In this document: positions 48,816 to 61,132 of the stretch, in pieces
Layout of the letters: each line of letters starts with the position of its first letter
How positions within the stretch are numbered: position 1 is the first letter of the stretch
The notes under the pieces: generated by a model
The model's input: the letters and a program-made list of their open reading frames with translations, nothing else
What the model was told of the DNA's origin: nothing
Database searches by the model: none
Made by a program: the position numbers and the translations under genes
NCBI RefSeq assembly: GCF_036669915.1
Contig: NC_089325.1
Location: 22,171,793-22,235,792 of the forward strand
Direction of reading: 5' to 3'
Source: Pocillopora verrucosa
Lineage: Eukaryota; Cnidaria; Anthozoa; Scleractinia; Pocilloporidae
Length of the DNA: 64,000 nt

Positions 48816-50100
48816 CTTGTATTAGCGTGTAGGCGCGCACGTTTTGAATCTTTCCCTTCCCCCCCTCCATTAGACCTCCTTGTGATATTTACATTAGTTA
48901 TACCGTTGAGATTAATTTATTTTAAGGTTTACAGTAATCAATCAAACTGACTCTGATAGGAATACTTATATTGTGTGGGTATTTTTCGTTTAGAGGGCTG
49001 ATCTCATTTTGCCATACTATTCCCACCCCCAAGAAAAGTTTTCCAAGGCTGACTCACTTTGCTATCAGAGCTTAGCATTACGTAACGAGGTGTATTAACA
49101 CTCCTCCACTTATGGGATGAATATATGTAGCTCTCTTCTCCCTTATTCAGCATTCGCCAAGTTTCAACAACAGTTCTCTAATACATATTCTGTGTTAAGG
49201 AGTGGCACCTTAATACAAAAGCCTCTTGCACAATAATTCAGCACAATAACCCGAACAAGGGTCGAATCAGTCCCCGTTTTTTCAATTTTTAGGATCTTTA
49301 CAGGCTACTTATTAACCACTCCTACCAAATTTGGGATCAAATTTGGGGGTGGGACTGTTCTTTTTCAGCCTTGTTTTTCCACGATTCAACTTCTGCTGTT
49401 ACCCGAACCAGAAAATGGCTACGCATAAATCTGTGAGGTCATATTATCATACAAAGTTTTCGCATAAGCTTTAAACCGGGCATTCGTAGCCAAGAAGAAA
49501 GATGTGTCCAGAAATGTATTCATTCAGACTTTTTGATCCGGAGTTCGGCGAGTTAGCCGTTTGGGCGTTGTACATGTCTCCCTTAAAACACAGGGAAATA
49601 AAATGGCCGACATAGGGAGTTTGCTGTTAGTGTATGTTCGTCTGTATTTCAGGAAGTCTTTTTTTTTTTTGTAGGAGGTTTGTTTCTTGTGGAACTTAAC
49701 GATGGAATAATATAACTGGAAGATCCCTATTGGTCAAACTCAAGAAAAAGGAGAGGCTAAAATGCAATGGACATACCTTGTAAGACTTCAAACGTCGTTC
49801 AGTTGATGGAGCGTCAAAACATGAGTTAGGATGTGAAATAATGAGTCCTAAAATAATTATTCCTCAGGATCATCCTGGAGTTGGACTAAAACGAGCACAA
49901 AGAAGGTCCGCAAAGCGTACGAATTTTAAACTGAAGGAACAACTTGCGCTTAAATCAAATCGATTCATTGATGAGATAAACAAATTCATGTCACGAACTA
50001 TATCCTATTTCTATATCATCTCAAAGATACTAACAATAAAACAAATCCACACTCCAGAACTTACTAATTAACAATGATTTTATTACAGTGTGAAGTGATT
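48816..50100. repeat. Tandem duplication unit C, decayed remnant
   Basis: Weaker matches follow the unit order: a shrunken pyrimidine run (about 48845-48890), the GTTTAGAGGGCTGAT start of PPME1 exon 11 (48988 onwards), then a jump to the stretch after PPME1 exon 16 (AGCTTAGCATTACGTAACGAGGTGTATT at about 49070), and lastly AAGGTCCGCAAAGCGTACG and CGATTCATTGATGAGATAAAC (about 49900-49985). The rest of the PPME1 exons and the TRIM gene are missing. Confidence 0.7.
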
Positions 50101-50309
50101 ACTAGTATTCGACACAAACATTGGGAGAGATGGGCGTTTAACCTTTAGTCTTAAATTTCGAATCTTCTTCCTCAAAATTGATTACATTCTAATGAGCCGA
50201 AGAATCATTCTTGAAACACAAGAATTGATGAATAACTTATATCAATAGCATTTAAATTAAGATTTTCTTTTAGATAGGTAACTCTCAAGCGAGTTACAAA
50301 TTGTCACCT

Positions 50310-50801
50310 TTAGCAGCGATTTTCGACCATGATGCCGTCGACATGTCCTCCGGTCGTATAAGAATTGTCATCTGTACCAGCGTTGCATCCCAAACGCTCA
50401 GTCTCTCCGTAGCATGATAATTCTTTTTCCTCCATTTCAGCAAAAGGCTCAACCTCTTCCAAGCTCATTCGCCGCCATCTTCTTCCTTCCCACAACTGGA
50501 TTATTTTGGCTTTCTTGTTCGTCAGAGCGTGGCGGGACTCGCGCTGTAAATCCTGAAAGAAACTCTTTATCTTGTTAGCCGAGCTTGGGCTCTTTTGAGG
50601 CGAAGCATCACTGCCATCTAGTGTTGAAACTTTAGGTTGTTCCTGTGCTGGACTTGTTCTGCCCGACGACGAAAAGTTGTGCTTTGTTCCGGTCGCATTT
50701 TTCGGAGTTTTCTGGTCGTTTCTCAAAGAAGTTTCCATTTTTGTGGTAGCTTCTTTAGTTGCCGAGTGCGTCCTCTTCTTTGACTGCTGGATGTTTTTCA
50801 A
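50310..50801 (-). CDS. Orphan basic protein with HMG-box-like C-terminal part
   Basis: 163-codon open frame with no ATG at its upstream end. The first internal ATG is at 50738, and the frame stays open to about 50888, with a possible acceptor at 50879-50880, so this may be a 3' exon. The N-terminal half is rich in Lys, Ser and Thr. At about 75-135 the pattern FFQDLQRESRHAL, then W, RRMSLEEVEPFAEMEEKE and a Tyr resembles an HMG-box (aromatic-x2-aromatic, Arg, Trp, MS-EE-PF, Tyr), which binds and bends DNA. The match is loose. It is not part of the duplicated units. If not an HMG protein, it is an unknown lysine-rich protein. Confidence 0.4.
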   Translation of the reverse strand: MKNIQQSKKRTHSATKEATTKMETSLRNDQKTPKNATGTKHNFSSSGRTSPAQEQPKVSTLDGSDASPQKSPSSANKIKSFFQDLQRESRHALTNKKAKIIQLWEGRRWRRMSLEEVEPFAEMEEKELSCYGETERLGCNAGTDDNSYTTGGHVDGIMVENRC

Positions 50802-50901
50802 CTTTCGAGGTAGTTCACAATTCCAAACCTCACTTGCAAACGCAACTGCACCATTGAAAAACGAGCCTCTTATCGCGTCTATGCCGTTTCAAAACCACAG
50901 A

Positions 50902-53644
50902 GGAGCTTTTTAAAATTTCAAACGAGTGCATTCCAATAAACCGACACCTCTTCCTTTTTGTACTCAATCAGTCCTTGCGCAAAATTCCGTTCTTTTGCCA
51001 CACGAATTTGATCTCATATCAACAGAGCTAATTAGTCATGGAACTTGAAGTTCGTGCATGCAACGTTGCCCCGCCTCCCAACTGAAAAGACAACTAACAG
51101 AGCACGTGTTTCCAGCCGCATGATCTGACAGTTAATTTTTCCCTCTAGCTGCGAGACATTTCCTCGTAATTAAGATATTAGAATTTGGTGTTCGATCAGG
51201 ATAACAACTTCTACCTGTTAAGTTTGAGTATTCTCATTATCTGTTTGCTGGATGATGTAGGGATATTATTATAGCGAGAAGTTACATGCTAATCACCTCT
51301 CAGAGTAACACGGTTATTGTGCTTTTCATTTTATATCTCCTCTCTCTTTCTTGCTACAATTTACTTGCGTCAGAATTAGGCACCTACAAGGAATCTTTTC
51401 ATTAATTTGACCAGTTGAGTTGTACCCTAATAATATTCCGCCTCTTAAGAGGAAAAAAAACAACAAGGAAAACAACAAGGACGAGACAATGACAAAAAAA
51501 AATAAAACAAATAAACAAACCAAAAATAGGAAGGAAAAAAAACGTACACGCATCGTTCCATGTGTGATTTTTTTAATCAAAATAATCTATGAACAGTATA
51601 AGTTACACCTAACTCTACAGTTTTCAAAGTTTAAATGATAATCCTACACAAGGATCCCACTATGTAAAAATGCGCCGCTGCAGAGATTGGTTTACAACCT
51701 TATTCATATTAACGTTTTCATGTAAAAAAAACAAAACAAAAAACGAAGCCACTCTAACTGATACAGGACAGGGCCCTATGCACTTCCGCAGGGCTCCCAG
51801 CTTTAGCTGCCCTTATAGGTATAGTCAGTGGCTTTGTTTCCTCATTCTTTTTTCCTTTTCTTTTCTATTTCTGGTGCGATGACTTTTTGAGATTGATTAT
51901 GCAAGCTGATTCCAGCATATTTTATATAGTATCAGGGTAAATCAAAAAGTATCCTATTGCACTCAGATAACATGAGTATGAAGGGGGGGGGGGGGGTGTA
52001 AGAGGAAGAAAGGGAGGGGTGGGAAAGGGAGGTAGGGAAAGGGGTGAGTGGTGCCCCAAAAGGGTATAGTTTAAGATTATGGTCTGACTATAAGTAGCAC
52101 CGTATGGATTTTAGTAACCAGGTTTGAAATGGGTACAGGAAATGACATGTTATGATTCCAAGGTGAACAGATGAGAAAGATGGCAAACCAACTCTAGTAG
52201 ATTTGCACAAGTACCCCCCACCCCTTCTAAGACCAGTCGTTATTTATCACCTGAGAGAGGAGGGGGATCAAGTAAATTTTACAGCAATACAACCAAAATC
52301 CTCTGGTCCCTGACATCCAGGCAAGCTCTGCAATAACCCTTAAAATCATAAAATGAGATTGATGACTTTCCCCTCCCCGCTGCCACACATGTCCTTGTAA
52401 ATAAGATAGGACCATATGATGTTCTCTAAGGATAACACTTTGTTTGTAAATCTGCTTACTTTGATCACCAATTTGAAGGATTTTTTTATTAAAATTCTTA
52501 GAAGCCACATGGAAGTTACTTTACCTCTGAGAGTTGATGGATAAAAAAAAGAATGCTTTTACAAGCAGGAAATTGTTTGATGTTTTTGAAAATCGGAATA
52601 CCTCTCTAAACTATCTTTGACAGCTTAAATCTTTTTTTCTTTGCTATTTTTGCTTTGAGTTTAATTAAGAAATACCTGTAAACATTTACCAAGAAAACAA
52701 CGTAGCATCACTCATTACTGAACACGGCATATCAATTCCCAGGTGTGACATGCTTAATCCTATGAAGTAATTTTCAGTGAAATACTCATAAAATATATTT
52801 CCATAACACACTGAGGCTTAAAGTTTACATCTTTTCCATCTTTTTTGGGCTGCGAGACACACTCCCCTTTCCCCTCCCCTCCACTTCTCTCCCTTGCTCA
52901 CCCCACCTCCTTCCCAACCTGCTTTGCAATTTGAACTTTTCATGAGTCATATTTTTACCACATGAAAAGTTCCAAAAGGTTTCCTTACCATGTTCAAAAT
53001 TTTATCCCATAAAATAAGAGCAGAATGCCTTTCAGGTTGGTGATGTACAATGAAGATCAAGTACATGTAATCAAATTAAAAAAGAACAAGATTGCTTTGA
53101 GGAATCAGAGCAAAAAGTTTAACAAATTTAAAGTGCAGGAAAATTCAGTGTAAGCAAGATATTTTTCCATTAAATATTGAATATGCTCAGTTGAAAAAGC
53201 AATGCAAGTTTCCTGTACCAAAAAGCAGAGTAGAGTAAAGCAAAACCAACCCATACCCTGCCTACAGGTATTTTGACAATCAATTAAGAATTACTCTCTG
53301 AATTAAATATCCAAAATTATGGTCACTTTGAATGCAAAATCTTGTTTACTAATTGACAAATTTTTGTTTTAGTCCAGCACCTACTCCTATCAGTTTCAAA
53401 TCTATTACTGTTCAGCAAAAATTCCATGGGACTAGTTTTCATTGCCCCTATGGGAGTGGCAAGAGGTGCAGCTGAGAGGCAGGAGGCTGTGGAGGCTCAA
53501 CCAAAGTTGTTCCCTGCTCCTTTTACTGTTTTTACTTATCTTTTTATGTAAGTTGCTCTGGAAATTACTTGTAATTACTGGTAGGCTCAATAATGGAAGG
53601 TTCAATTTCAATAAATATTTCATTCTCTACAACATCAGAAATTC
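50902..53644. other. Intergenic region downstream of LAMTOR1
   Basis: No coding exon recognised. It contains a MITE copy at 51120-51318, a G-run and purine-rich stretch at about 51984-52045, and a pyrimidine-rich stretch at about 52860-52925. The LAMTOR1 3' UTR should lie just left of 53645; no clear AATAAA on the minus strand was identified. Confidence 0.45.
51120..51318. mobile_element. MITE copy (TTAACCCTTT family, subfamily 1), degraded ends
   Basis: The interior (TTTTCCCTCTAGCTGCGAGAC, TACCTGTTAAGTTTGAGTAT, GGATATTATTATAGCGAGAAG) matches 24160-24366. The terminal repeats are eroded. Confidence 0.6.
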
Positions 53645-56600
53645 CTAAGATGATTCAAACTGTACCACAAGGGCATCTCTATGTTCAACATGGAACCCAG
53701 ACAATGATGCATCTGCTCCTTTGGCTGCTTGGATTGCCTGAAATAAAGCAACATTGTTTTTTTCATGTTTTGTTTCATTTCACAGATTCCAATGAGAAAC
53801 AAAAATGGTAACACTACCACTGAGAATAAGAACTCCCTGCTTTAGAGAAGAACTGATACCAAAACATGACTGTGAAAGTTCTCAAAATCTCAATGTAAGA
53901 TTTGGATAAAAAAACATTGGGGTTACAGTAAATTTTTACACATGTGGCTGCTGATAGTGTAATACAAATGTAGGTGGTTGTAAAGAGAAATGCAGCCTGC
54001 TTTGTACTAAGACAGTGGTGAGAAGTCTTACAAGTGGCGGTAGACTGTTAGTAACCCCCTTTCATTAAAACCTGTGTTTTTGCTCTTTAGATTTTAAAAC
54101 CATTCTTCAAGAGAAAAATAGGTTGTTGCAGTTCCATTCTACCTCCTTTCAAAGATAGTACATGTATACATGTATGTTTTAAACAACTTGAATTTTTCAG
54201 GAGGGAGAAGTATTTAAGTGGGTAAACAAATACAGTTCTGGTGTCCATTTCTTAATGTTCCTTATAATTTTGACAATCCCTTTTTTTTTTTCCCAGAACT
54301 GTTCCCACAAGCAGACTTAATCTTACCAGCTGATTCCTGGATTTGTAACATGCTAGCACTATGCCATGGAGAGTTTTTTGTAATGACAGGATGGTTTCAA
54401 TTAGTTTGGGACACAAAAACGTGATTTGGCCATTGGATTCTTCAACAGTAATCAAACACTTACAAATGCTACATCTCCTTGTGGTATTGGTTCACTAGCT
54501 AACACTGACGAAGGTGCCTTCACTCCACCAGGAAGATTGGAACTGTTATGTAGTGCTGAACCATTAACAGCAGATAATTTTGACCTGGAAGCCCAATAAC
54601 ATTTGTGAAAGGTTAACAAGAACTGTGGCTGCATGGTCAGATGGTCATGGAGACTCAGACTAAATCCAATGTGCTAATGTCACTAGGGCTTTTGCATAAT
54701 TAGCTCTTATCAAATGTAATTGTTATTTACTCATTCTACGGAGTTCACATTTCACCCTGCAAGATAATTTTCTTGGCCAACTAGAGTTTTCTTAGTGAAA
54801 GATCAATATTAACCCTTTACACCCTTACATCAGTATTCATATTCTCCACACTGTTCTCTGAACATTTACTAAGATGCTGATAAGGAGAATTAGTCAAACG
54901 ATCAAGAGTTAGTTTCTTTAATTGGTGATCATTTCCTTTATTTTCATGATATCAGTGTGTGATTTACTAGTGGTGATACTGAAACGAGAAATAAGATACT
55001 AGTCACTCTTAGGGGTTAAAGGGCTAAGTTTGGGTGCATAATTCTATCAATATAACCTAAGTGTTAAAATAACTGCAGAGGGAAGCACTAATGCTTGAAT
55101 GTCAGCTTGAGAAACTCTTTACAGAAGCCAATTTACAAAAAACAACAAAAGAATCATCTTATTATAGCCCAGTGACTGAGCACTAGGCAGAGTTTCCTTT
55201 ACATTTTTCGCAATTGCAGGTATTATCATGCTGTACACTTAATTCAATTGAGAAAATTTTAAGATCATCTAGAAGTATTTTGTACATTAAGCATTATGAA
55301 ATTCAGTCATATTTATATGAACTGATCCATGTATTTCAACACACCAAAATTGTTTCGGCCCCTTCATCATCAGAATATCCAATGATGCTGTTGTGTTTTC
55401 AGTGTCAATACACTTACATGTACTGTCTGGATCTTTCCATGTATTCCGTTCTTTCTATACTGTGAGGTTCCGTTGAGGAGACATCTATGACTTTGCTGCA
55501 ACATAAGTAATGTTATTAGTTTGCATGTGTCACATGATTATGTTCTGAGGATCACCTGACAAAAAAAAAATTCAAAATGTAGAAGTTCAAATCCTTAAGT
55601 TGTACAGGCTCTGTTTCCATTCAAAGCAAGAGGAGGCAAGACTCATACCATTCAAGTTCAAAACTTTTCTTCATTTCATCCTTGACTGTGAAAATTTCAA
55701 ACAATTTTATGTCACATCTAACCCTTAGACTCCCATGAGTGATTATGAGAGAATATCTCCTTAAAATATCAATACAATATCAAGCAGATAAGTGAGGAGA
55801 ATCACAAAAAATTTTTTTTTCAGGATTATTGGGTGAAAACCAAATTCTCCAAACTAACATCATAACAAATTCTATGGCAGAAAGTAGAGAGAATTAGTAA
55901 AGAGATCTTGGGAGTGAAAGGGTTAAGCTGTACAGTCAGGTAACGCGTGTCTTGTGACAATATTAATGGTAACCCATGGAGAACTGAAATCAAGTTTCTG
56001 GTTTTCACCAACTTTGAAACAGGATGATACAGTGGTTAAATATAAGATGGAGTTTGTACAGAAAGCTTTACATTCATAGAATTTATCAATTTGTACTCAT
56101 TAATCTTCCTCAGAGAGTCTTGGCTTAATGGCTGATATACCGTAATTTCCGGTCGATTACCCGCACGGCCGATTACCCACACCGGCCGATTATTGCATAC
56201 GGCGAAAAAAAAAGTCAACGGATTACCCGCACTGGTGGATATATTCAACTTTTTCGGTGGCGAAAACGTGACATTAAGGCGATACATTTCAGTCTTTCGA
56301 TTCAGACATGTGCACAATTCTGTGTCAATATTAGCTTATACTTTATTGATTGATTATTGCTGCTGCTCTATTACTGATTTCATCGGCAAGAGTTATTACT
56401 CTAAGCTTATAATCAAACGTAAAACTGTGGCGTTTCACAGCAGGCATTTTAACTTAATTGGTGACTCGTGGATACACTTATCGCGAATAATCGAGGTTTA
56501 TAATTCTTATTCAGTCAGTTACCTTTTTATAGCATGTAGGAGCGTAATGAGCAATATCCATTGTTCATTTGTCGTTAAAATACTTTTTCAGCGCGAAATT

Positions 56601-59600
56601 AGTTAAGTTTCGCACCTATTATTTTCAACATTCTGGTGATGCATTTGGGATTTAAAATTACTGTCGGCAATTTCTCAAAAAAATCGATATCTCCTGTTCT
56701 ACTGGGCCTAACAAGTCCCTTAAAACGGGAAAATTCTCTTTAGCTCAAGCTAGTGAAAACTGGAAATTTGTTACTGATGCGCCGGATATCCTTGGATTAT
56801 TTTTGTCACCATCAAGGTTTTGTTTTCACGCGTGCCAATAAAAATTTGTTTGTCACGCAACTAATTATGCATGAAATAAACTCGAGTTGGCATCATGTTT
56901 TCATGCCGCTTTGTGGCACTTTTGATACAATAAAATTCATTTGAGAGGTGGAAACGCAGGTAGGTGAGAAATTTTTTCAATTCAACTTCCAGAAGAATTT
57001 AAAATTGTCACATAACCCGCACCTCCCTATTACCCGCAGTGGCGCGGATTTAATGCAAAATCAACAGATTACCCGCGGGTAATCGACCGGAAATTACGGT
57101 AATAAGCAAAATTTTGAATGGTTAAATTATCCTTTTGACATAGTCTTGGCTTCAAGGCTGATTGAGTGACCAACAAAATCCTTTACAACAACTAGCCAGG
57201 CAAGTAAACCAGTTCCCAGCTCTTATAGCCATGTACAACCCTCCAATGTGCAAACACAAGATTCATACTCATTCAGTTTGATGACAGATGATTATAACAA
57301 GAAAAATTACATACTGTGCAGTTTGATGAAGTATTCTGCTTAATAATGATTGTTCATCTGTCTTGGATATTGGGCCAGAACTATGGTTGAGTACATCATC
57401 ACTGAAAATGAAACCAAGTCACAGACTAAGAATAACATGAATGTTTCAGTTGTTTATTGTTAACTAGTATAAGTGCTAACTGGTCCTCTCAATTGCAAGC
57501 ATTCTTAAAACAATTAAGTTACTTAATATATCATTGAATCTGTAATGTTCCATGCCTGTTGTATTAAGATGCAAGCCAGATAAACTGGGTTAAGTTCAGT
57601 GTACATAGAGTTTAGGTTACAAGTAAATTTCACCATACAACAAATAAAGTAACATAAATTTACTTGAATGGGTGGACATGTTTTATTTTTTTGTTTGGGT
57701 TTCACATGTCTTTTAATAAGTTCCCACCAGAGAAGTTTTGTGATTGTGTTTTGGAACTCTGCTCATTCAGCAATTCCGGAAAAAAAAAAGACGACAAGAT
57801 ATTTTAAATTCATAAAAATTAGTGTGAAAGTGAACAACAAAGTCTCCTCTTGATAAAGACCCAAATTTCTAGGCTCATATAACAAATGTAGCCATACCCT
57901 TCACCCCCCAGGTGAAATGGAGGCAAGGAAATGTCTATGCAAACCTAACACTTATTGTGTTCCATGATGTCCCTCTTTTGCGAAAAAAGAAAAATATAAT
58001 GACTGTTTATTGGTTAACCCCTTTTGCCAATTCTTTTTTAACTTGTGAATTGTGTGCATGCACAAGAGCGAGTTGTAAATATGTTGTAGAGAATAGCACT
58101 TGCTTGCTCGCTCGATCGATTCCTGAAAACTTTTTTTTGATTTTAGGCTTTTGAGTGCATTTGGTAGTTTTTGGCAAGTAATAAACAAACAAAATGGCAA
58201 CCTTTATTGCTAAGAATAATGGTGGGGTGAAAAAGAAGCCAATGATAATCTTAAAAGGATTTTTTTTTTCGTTTTAGTTTCAATAAGCAGTGCCAGTGAC
58301 TGGCAGGTGTGCGAGGATTCACACTGAAATGAGAACAACCTTCATTTTTCATAAAATTAAAATCCAAAATGACAGTGGCAGTCTGGGCTTAGTTATAGCA
58401 CTCAAAACTCATTCCTGTTTGTCTCATTTGATAAAGAGGGAATCATTAATGTTGTCATTAAGACAGTATTGACGTGATTTTCCAATATTTACAACGATAG
58501 ACAGTAAATTTCACTTTTCACCTATATTTACTTCCAACCTTTTCTTTTGAACCAGAAACAAAAATGATATAAGTTTAAAACACATGCCATCATCCACCCT
58601 TGTCAAATGTAATAGCATGATCATTTCAATTGTAATGCCTTCTTATCCCAATGTTACTTTGTTTCTTTGCTACATTAGTGAACACTGAACTACTGCTCAT
58701 ACTCTAAATATGACAATCAACTACAAATTCCCTAAACCAGATAACATTAAACATAATCCAAAAAATCATGTTAGTCACCTGTCAATTCACGAGTTTGCTC
58801 ACAGAGCACTTTGATTCAATTCTGATTGGCTAAAGTTGGTAATTTATTTTGACACTAGTTAGCAAACACAGTGTTCTCCCTTATTTTAAGCATGACAGGT
58901 AAAATAAATTTTCAAACCAGAAAAGCATTCCTTTTACCTGTTGAATTTCAAGAATTCTAAGCAATTTTAAACAGTAATAAGAGGTACTAAAGACGGTAAA
59001 TGTTACTGGTTACCACATGAAAAGGAGAACACTGCAAACAAGATGGTGAAAAAAATGCTTTCATAGACAACTTCTCAGACAACAGCCATCTACGATGAGG
59101 TTTTAAGGCAAGTTAGCATGACTTTTGGGCCAGAGACATTTCAAGAAGAACAGCAGAAAGCCATAGATATGTTTTTCAAAGGTAACAATGTTTCTGTTTT
59201 GTTACCAACTGGCTATAGAGAATTCTTTAATATATCAAGCAGTGCCAGTGATTGATCATCTCTCTTCTCAAGAAGAAAACCGGTCAACTGAACTCAATTA
59301 GTGCCAGGTTTGCGTAGACATTCCCTGGCCTTTGTTTCATCTTGGACGGGAGGGTACGGCTACACATAGGCTAATTACAAGTGTAGCTCATTCCCGTGCT
59401 GAACTGGATAGAAATATTCTTCAGAGAGATTGAGGGTGACAGCAAAGGTAAAACCTTAAACAGTCAACTCCCATTATTTTGGACTCCCTCAGAGAGGAGA
59501 TTGAGAGTCCGTAATAGTGGGGTACGAGAGAAAAACAATTGTTTTGTCTCTAAACATATGAAATAATAAGTAACTAAGCGAACATATATTTTTAAATGTC

Positions 59601-60777
59601 GCCTTATAAACTGGAAAAAGATCTGGCTGCTGCAAGCAGGAAATTCTCCTGTTTGCACCCATTTTAAAAAATGATTTCTTTTGTTATTTTAATGTTGCTT
59701 TATAATGTGTGAGTCAGGTTTTGGACAAGTTTCTCAAGTGTCCAGAACAGAGAAAGAAAATACAAATGAAATACTGTGCTGGAGGGCATAAAAGTGTCTT
59801 CCTTTTTGTGATAGCGAGAAACTGAAATAACAGGAGTTTATTTCAGTCAGTTCCTTATGCATTTTGCTGAGGAGTGGGAAGGGGGTTGGCTCTTGTCCAC
59901 AATGGCAGGGTGTCTGTAATAGCAAGGTGTCTGCAGGGCGAGAGTTGACTGTACTTTGAGCTAAAAGGTATGCCAATTAAATAAAAACACTGTGCTTTTG
60001 GAGGTTCTCTAACCTTGAAATATTGCAATGAGACAATACTTAGATGGTCACAAGACCTCCTATCTTTCCTCCCTGGCCTAAGCAGCTAAATGGCATCATA
60101 CAAAATAACAGCAAATGCGAAATAATCAACTCACACTGGTCTCTGTCCATTGGTAATTGGTGTTGATGTTCCTCCTAGTAATGGATCTCTCTCAGTTGCT
60201 TGCCTCTGCAGAAAATACACATCAATTTTGTAGATAAGTCAATCTCTTGAATAACTTTACAATCAGGTACATTTTAGCCTAGTAAGATTTATACGCTGCT
60301 ATTTTAATTACCTAATTCGAAGAGGCAGACCTGATCAGATCACTTATAAAGAGTATAATATTGTAATCACTGAGTGATTGTTGACCCAATGACGTAAACT
60401 ATTGAATTTTTTTCTAACAGTGTTTTCTATCATAATCACCTCACTATGATTAGAAAATACAGATCAGCTCAGTTAAGTTTCGGCTAAAGTTTATTAGGAT
60501 CTTTTGATCATTGCATTATTACAATGTACGTTACGATAATCAGACGACAGACAACAGAGGTTCCAAACTACACGAATAATCACACAGGCACAATACATAT
60601 ACCTGTAGAAAAGATATAAAGAAATCTACAAAGAAGGCGAAAAAAATAATATTCGATTCTCAGGCCCCGAAAAAGACTGACAGTCACATGACAAATTGAT
60701 CCTATACGAAAAAGAAACATGAAAACCTCACTTACAGAGCCATCAGTTCTTTCCTCGCCACTGAAACAGCACCCCAT
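53645..60777 (-). CDS. LAMTOR1: LAMTOR1 (p18), Ragulator membrane anchor (6 exons)
   Basis: Exons (-): 60736-60777, 60135-60205, 57315-57401, 55418-55495, 54464-54584, 53645-53737; 492 nt, 163 residues (human 161), frame closed. The start MGCCFSGEE carries the N-myristoyl Gly2 and palmitoylated Cys3/Cys4, which hold the protein on late endosomes and lysosomes. A DPLLGG segment, the KTDEQSLLSRILHQTA helix, a VIDVSS block, EYMERSRQY, the VLASEPIP motif and the end LVVQFESS match the family in order. LAMTOR1 wraps the other Ragulator subunits and tethers Rag GTPases for mTORC1 activation. Introns are long for so small a protein and hold MITEs, a 964-bp TIR element and a RecQ-like relic. It is divergent from the NuMA-like gene. 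Confidence 0.92.
54811..55027. mobile_element. MITE copy (TTAACCCTTT family, subfamily 3), well preserved
   Basis: Begins TTAACCCTTTACACCCTTAC and ends CTCTTAGGGGTTAAAGGGC. The interior has TTCTCCACACTGTTCTCTG. In LAMTOR1 intron 4. Confidence 0.7.
55720..55926. mobile_element. MITE copy (TTAACCCTTT family, subfamily 2, reverse orientation)
   Basis: Begins TAACCCTTAGACTCCCATGA and ends GATCTTGGGAGTGAAAGGGT. The interior is the complement of 26326-26536. In LAMTOR1 intron 3. Confidence 0.65.
56139..57102. mobile_element. Non-autonomous DNA transposon, 964 bp, with 27-bp perfect TIRs
   Basis: The left end TACCGTAATTTCCGGTCGAT... (56139-56165) is repeated in inverse, without mismatch, at 57076-57102. 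Subterminal copies of GATTACCCGCAC and variants (GATTACCCACAC, ATTACCCGCAGTG) stand next to both ends and look like transposase-binding repeats. A TA at each edge could be a TA target duplication. The 137-codon frame inside (56193-56606) has no recognisable domain. In LAMTOR1 intron 3. Confidence 0.8.
59079..59275 (+). pseudogene. RecQ-like helicase fragment
   Basis: A frame from about 59079 reads FGPETFQEEQQKAIDMFF, then VSVLLPTGYR. After a one-base shift near 59220 it continues SLIYQAVPVIDHLSS. This is the start of a RecQ-type helicase core (motif 0, then Walker A PTGxGKS, then SL.YQ.P). The Walker A lysine region is broken by the frameshift. No other helicase motifs follow. It is a short dead relic in LAMTOR1 intron 2, probably left by a retro- or transposon-mediated copy. 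Confidence 0.6.
59461..59951. mobile_element. MITE with CAGTCAACTC ends
   Basis: About 490 bp bounded by CAGTCAACTC and GAGTTGACTG, with diverged inner repeats (ACTCCCTCAGAGAGGAGATT on the left, complement-like CAGACACCTTGCTATTACAG on the right). The ends resemble pogo/Tigger-type elements. No clean target duplication. In LAMTOR1 intron 2. Confidence 0.5.
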
Positions 60778-61132
60778 TCCTGGAAGGCTAGTACAGACTG
60801 TTTAACGAAGAGTTAAGCTAGTTTCAGGGAACCAAATGTCTTCAAAACCTGAAAATAGTTCGAGGCACGATACTTCACATACGACGGATCTTGCAAAATC
60901 TTCTCACAGGAAATTTAATCGTAGCAGGCTTGGTTTCTCAGCCGCACATACACACACATTCACACCGCGCTAAGCTTTGTGGGATTAATCGTGTCAATTT
61001 CAAAATCAACCGCCAAATCTTCTAAGCAGTTTACATTCTATTTTGCGGTTCGATTTGTGCGTTTTCTCGATCTTGCTTCTGTTTGGACTATTTTAACGTA
61101 TTCTGCGGAGTAAGCTCCTTGGGAGTTCCAAA
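60778..61132. promoter_or_regulatory. Shared divergent promoter region, LAMTOR1 / NuMA-like
   Basis: Start codons of LAMTOR1 (60777, -) and the NuMA-like gene (61133, +) are 355 bp apart. No TATA box can be assigned. A bidirectional promoter is inferred from spacing only. Confidence 0.55.

Noticed and set aside
56193-56606. 137-codon frame inside the 964-bp TIR element
   Set aside because: No transposase motif (no DDE/D pattern, no zinc finger). Length is within chance for this composition.
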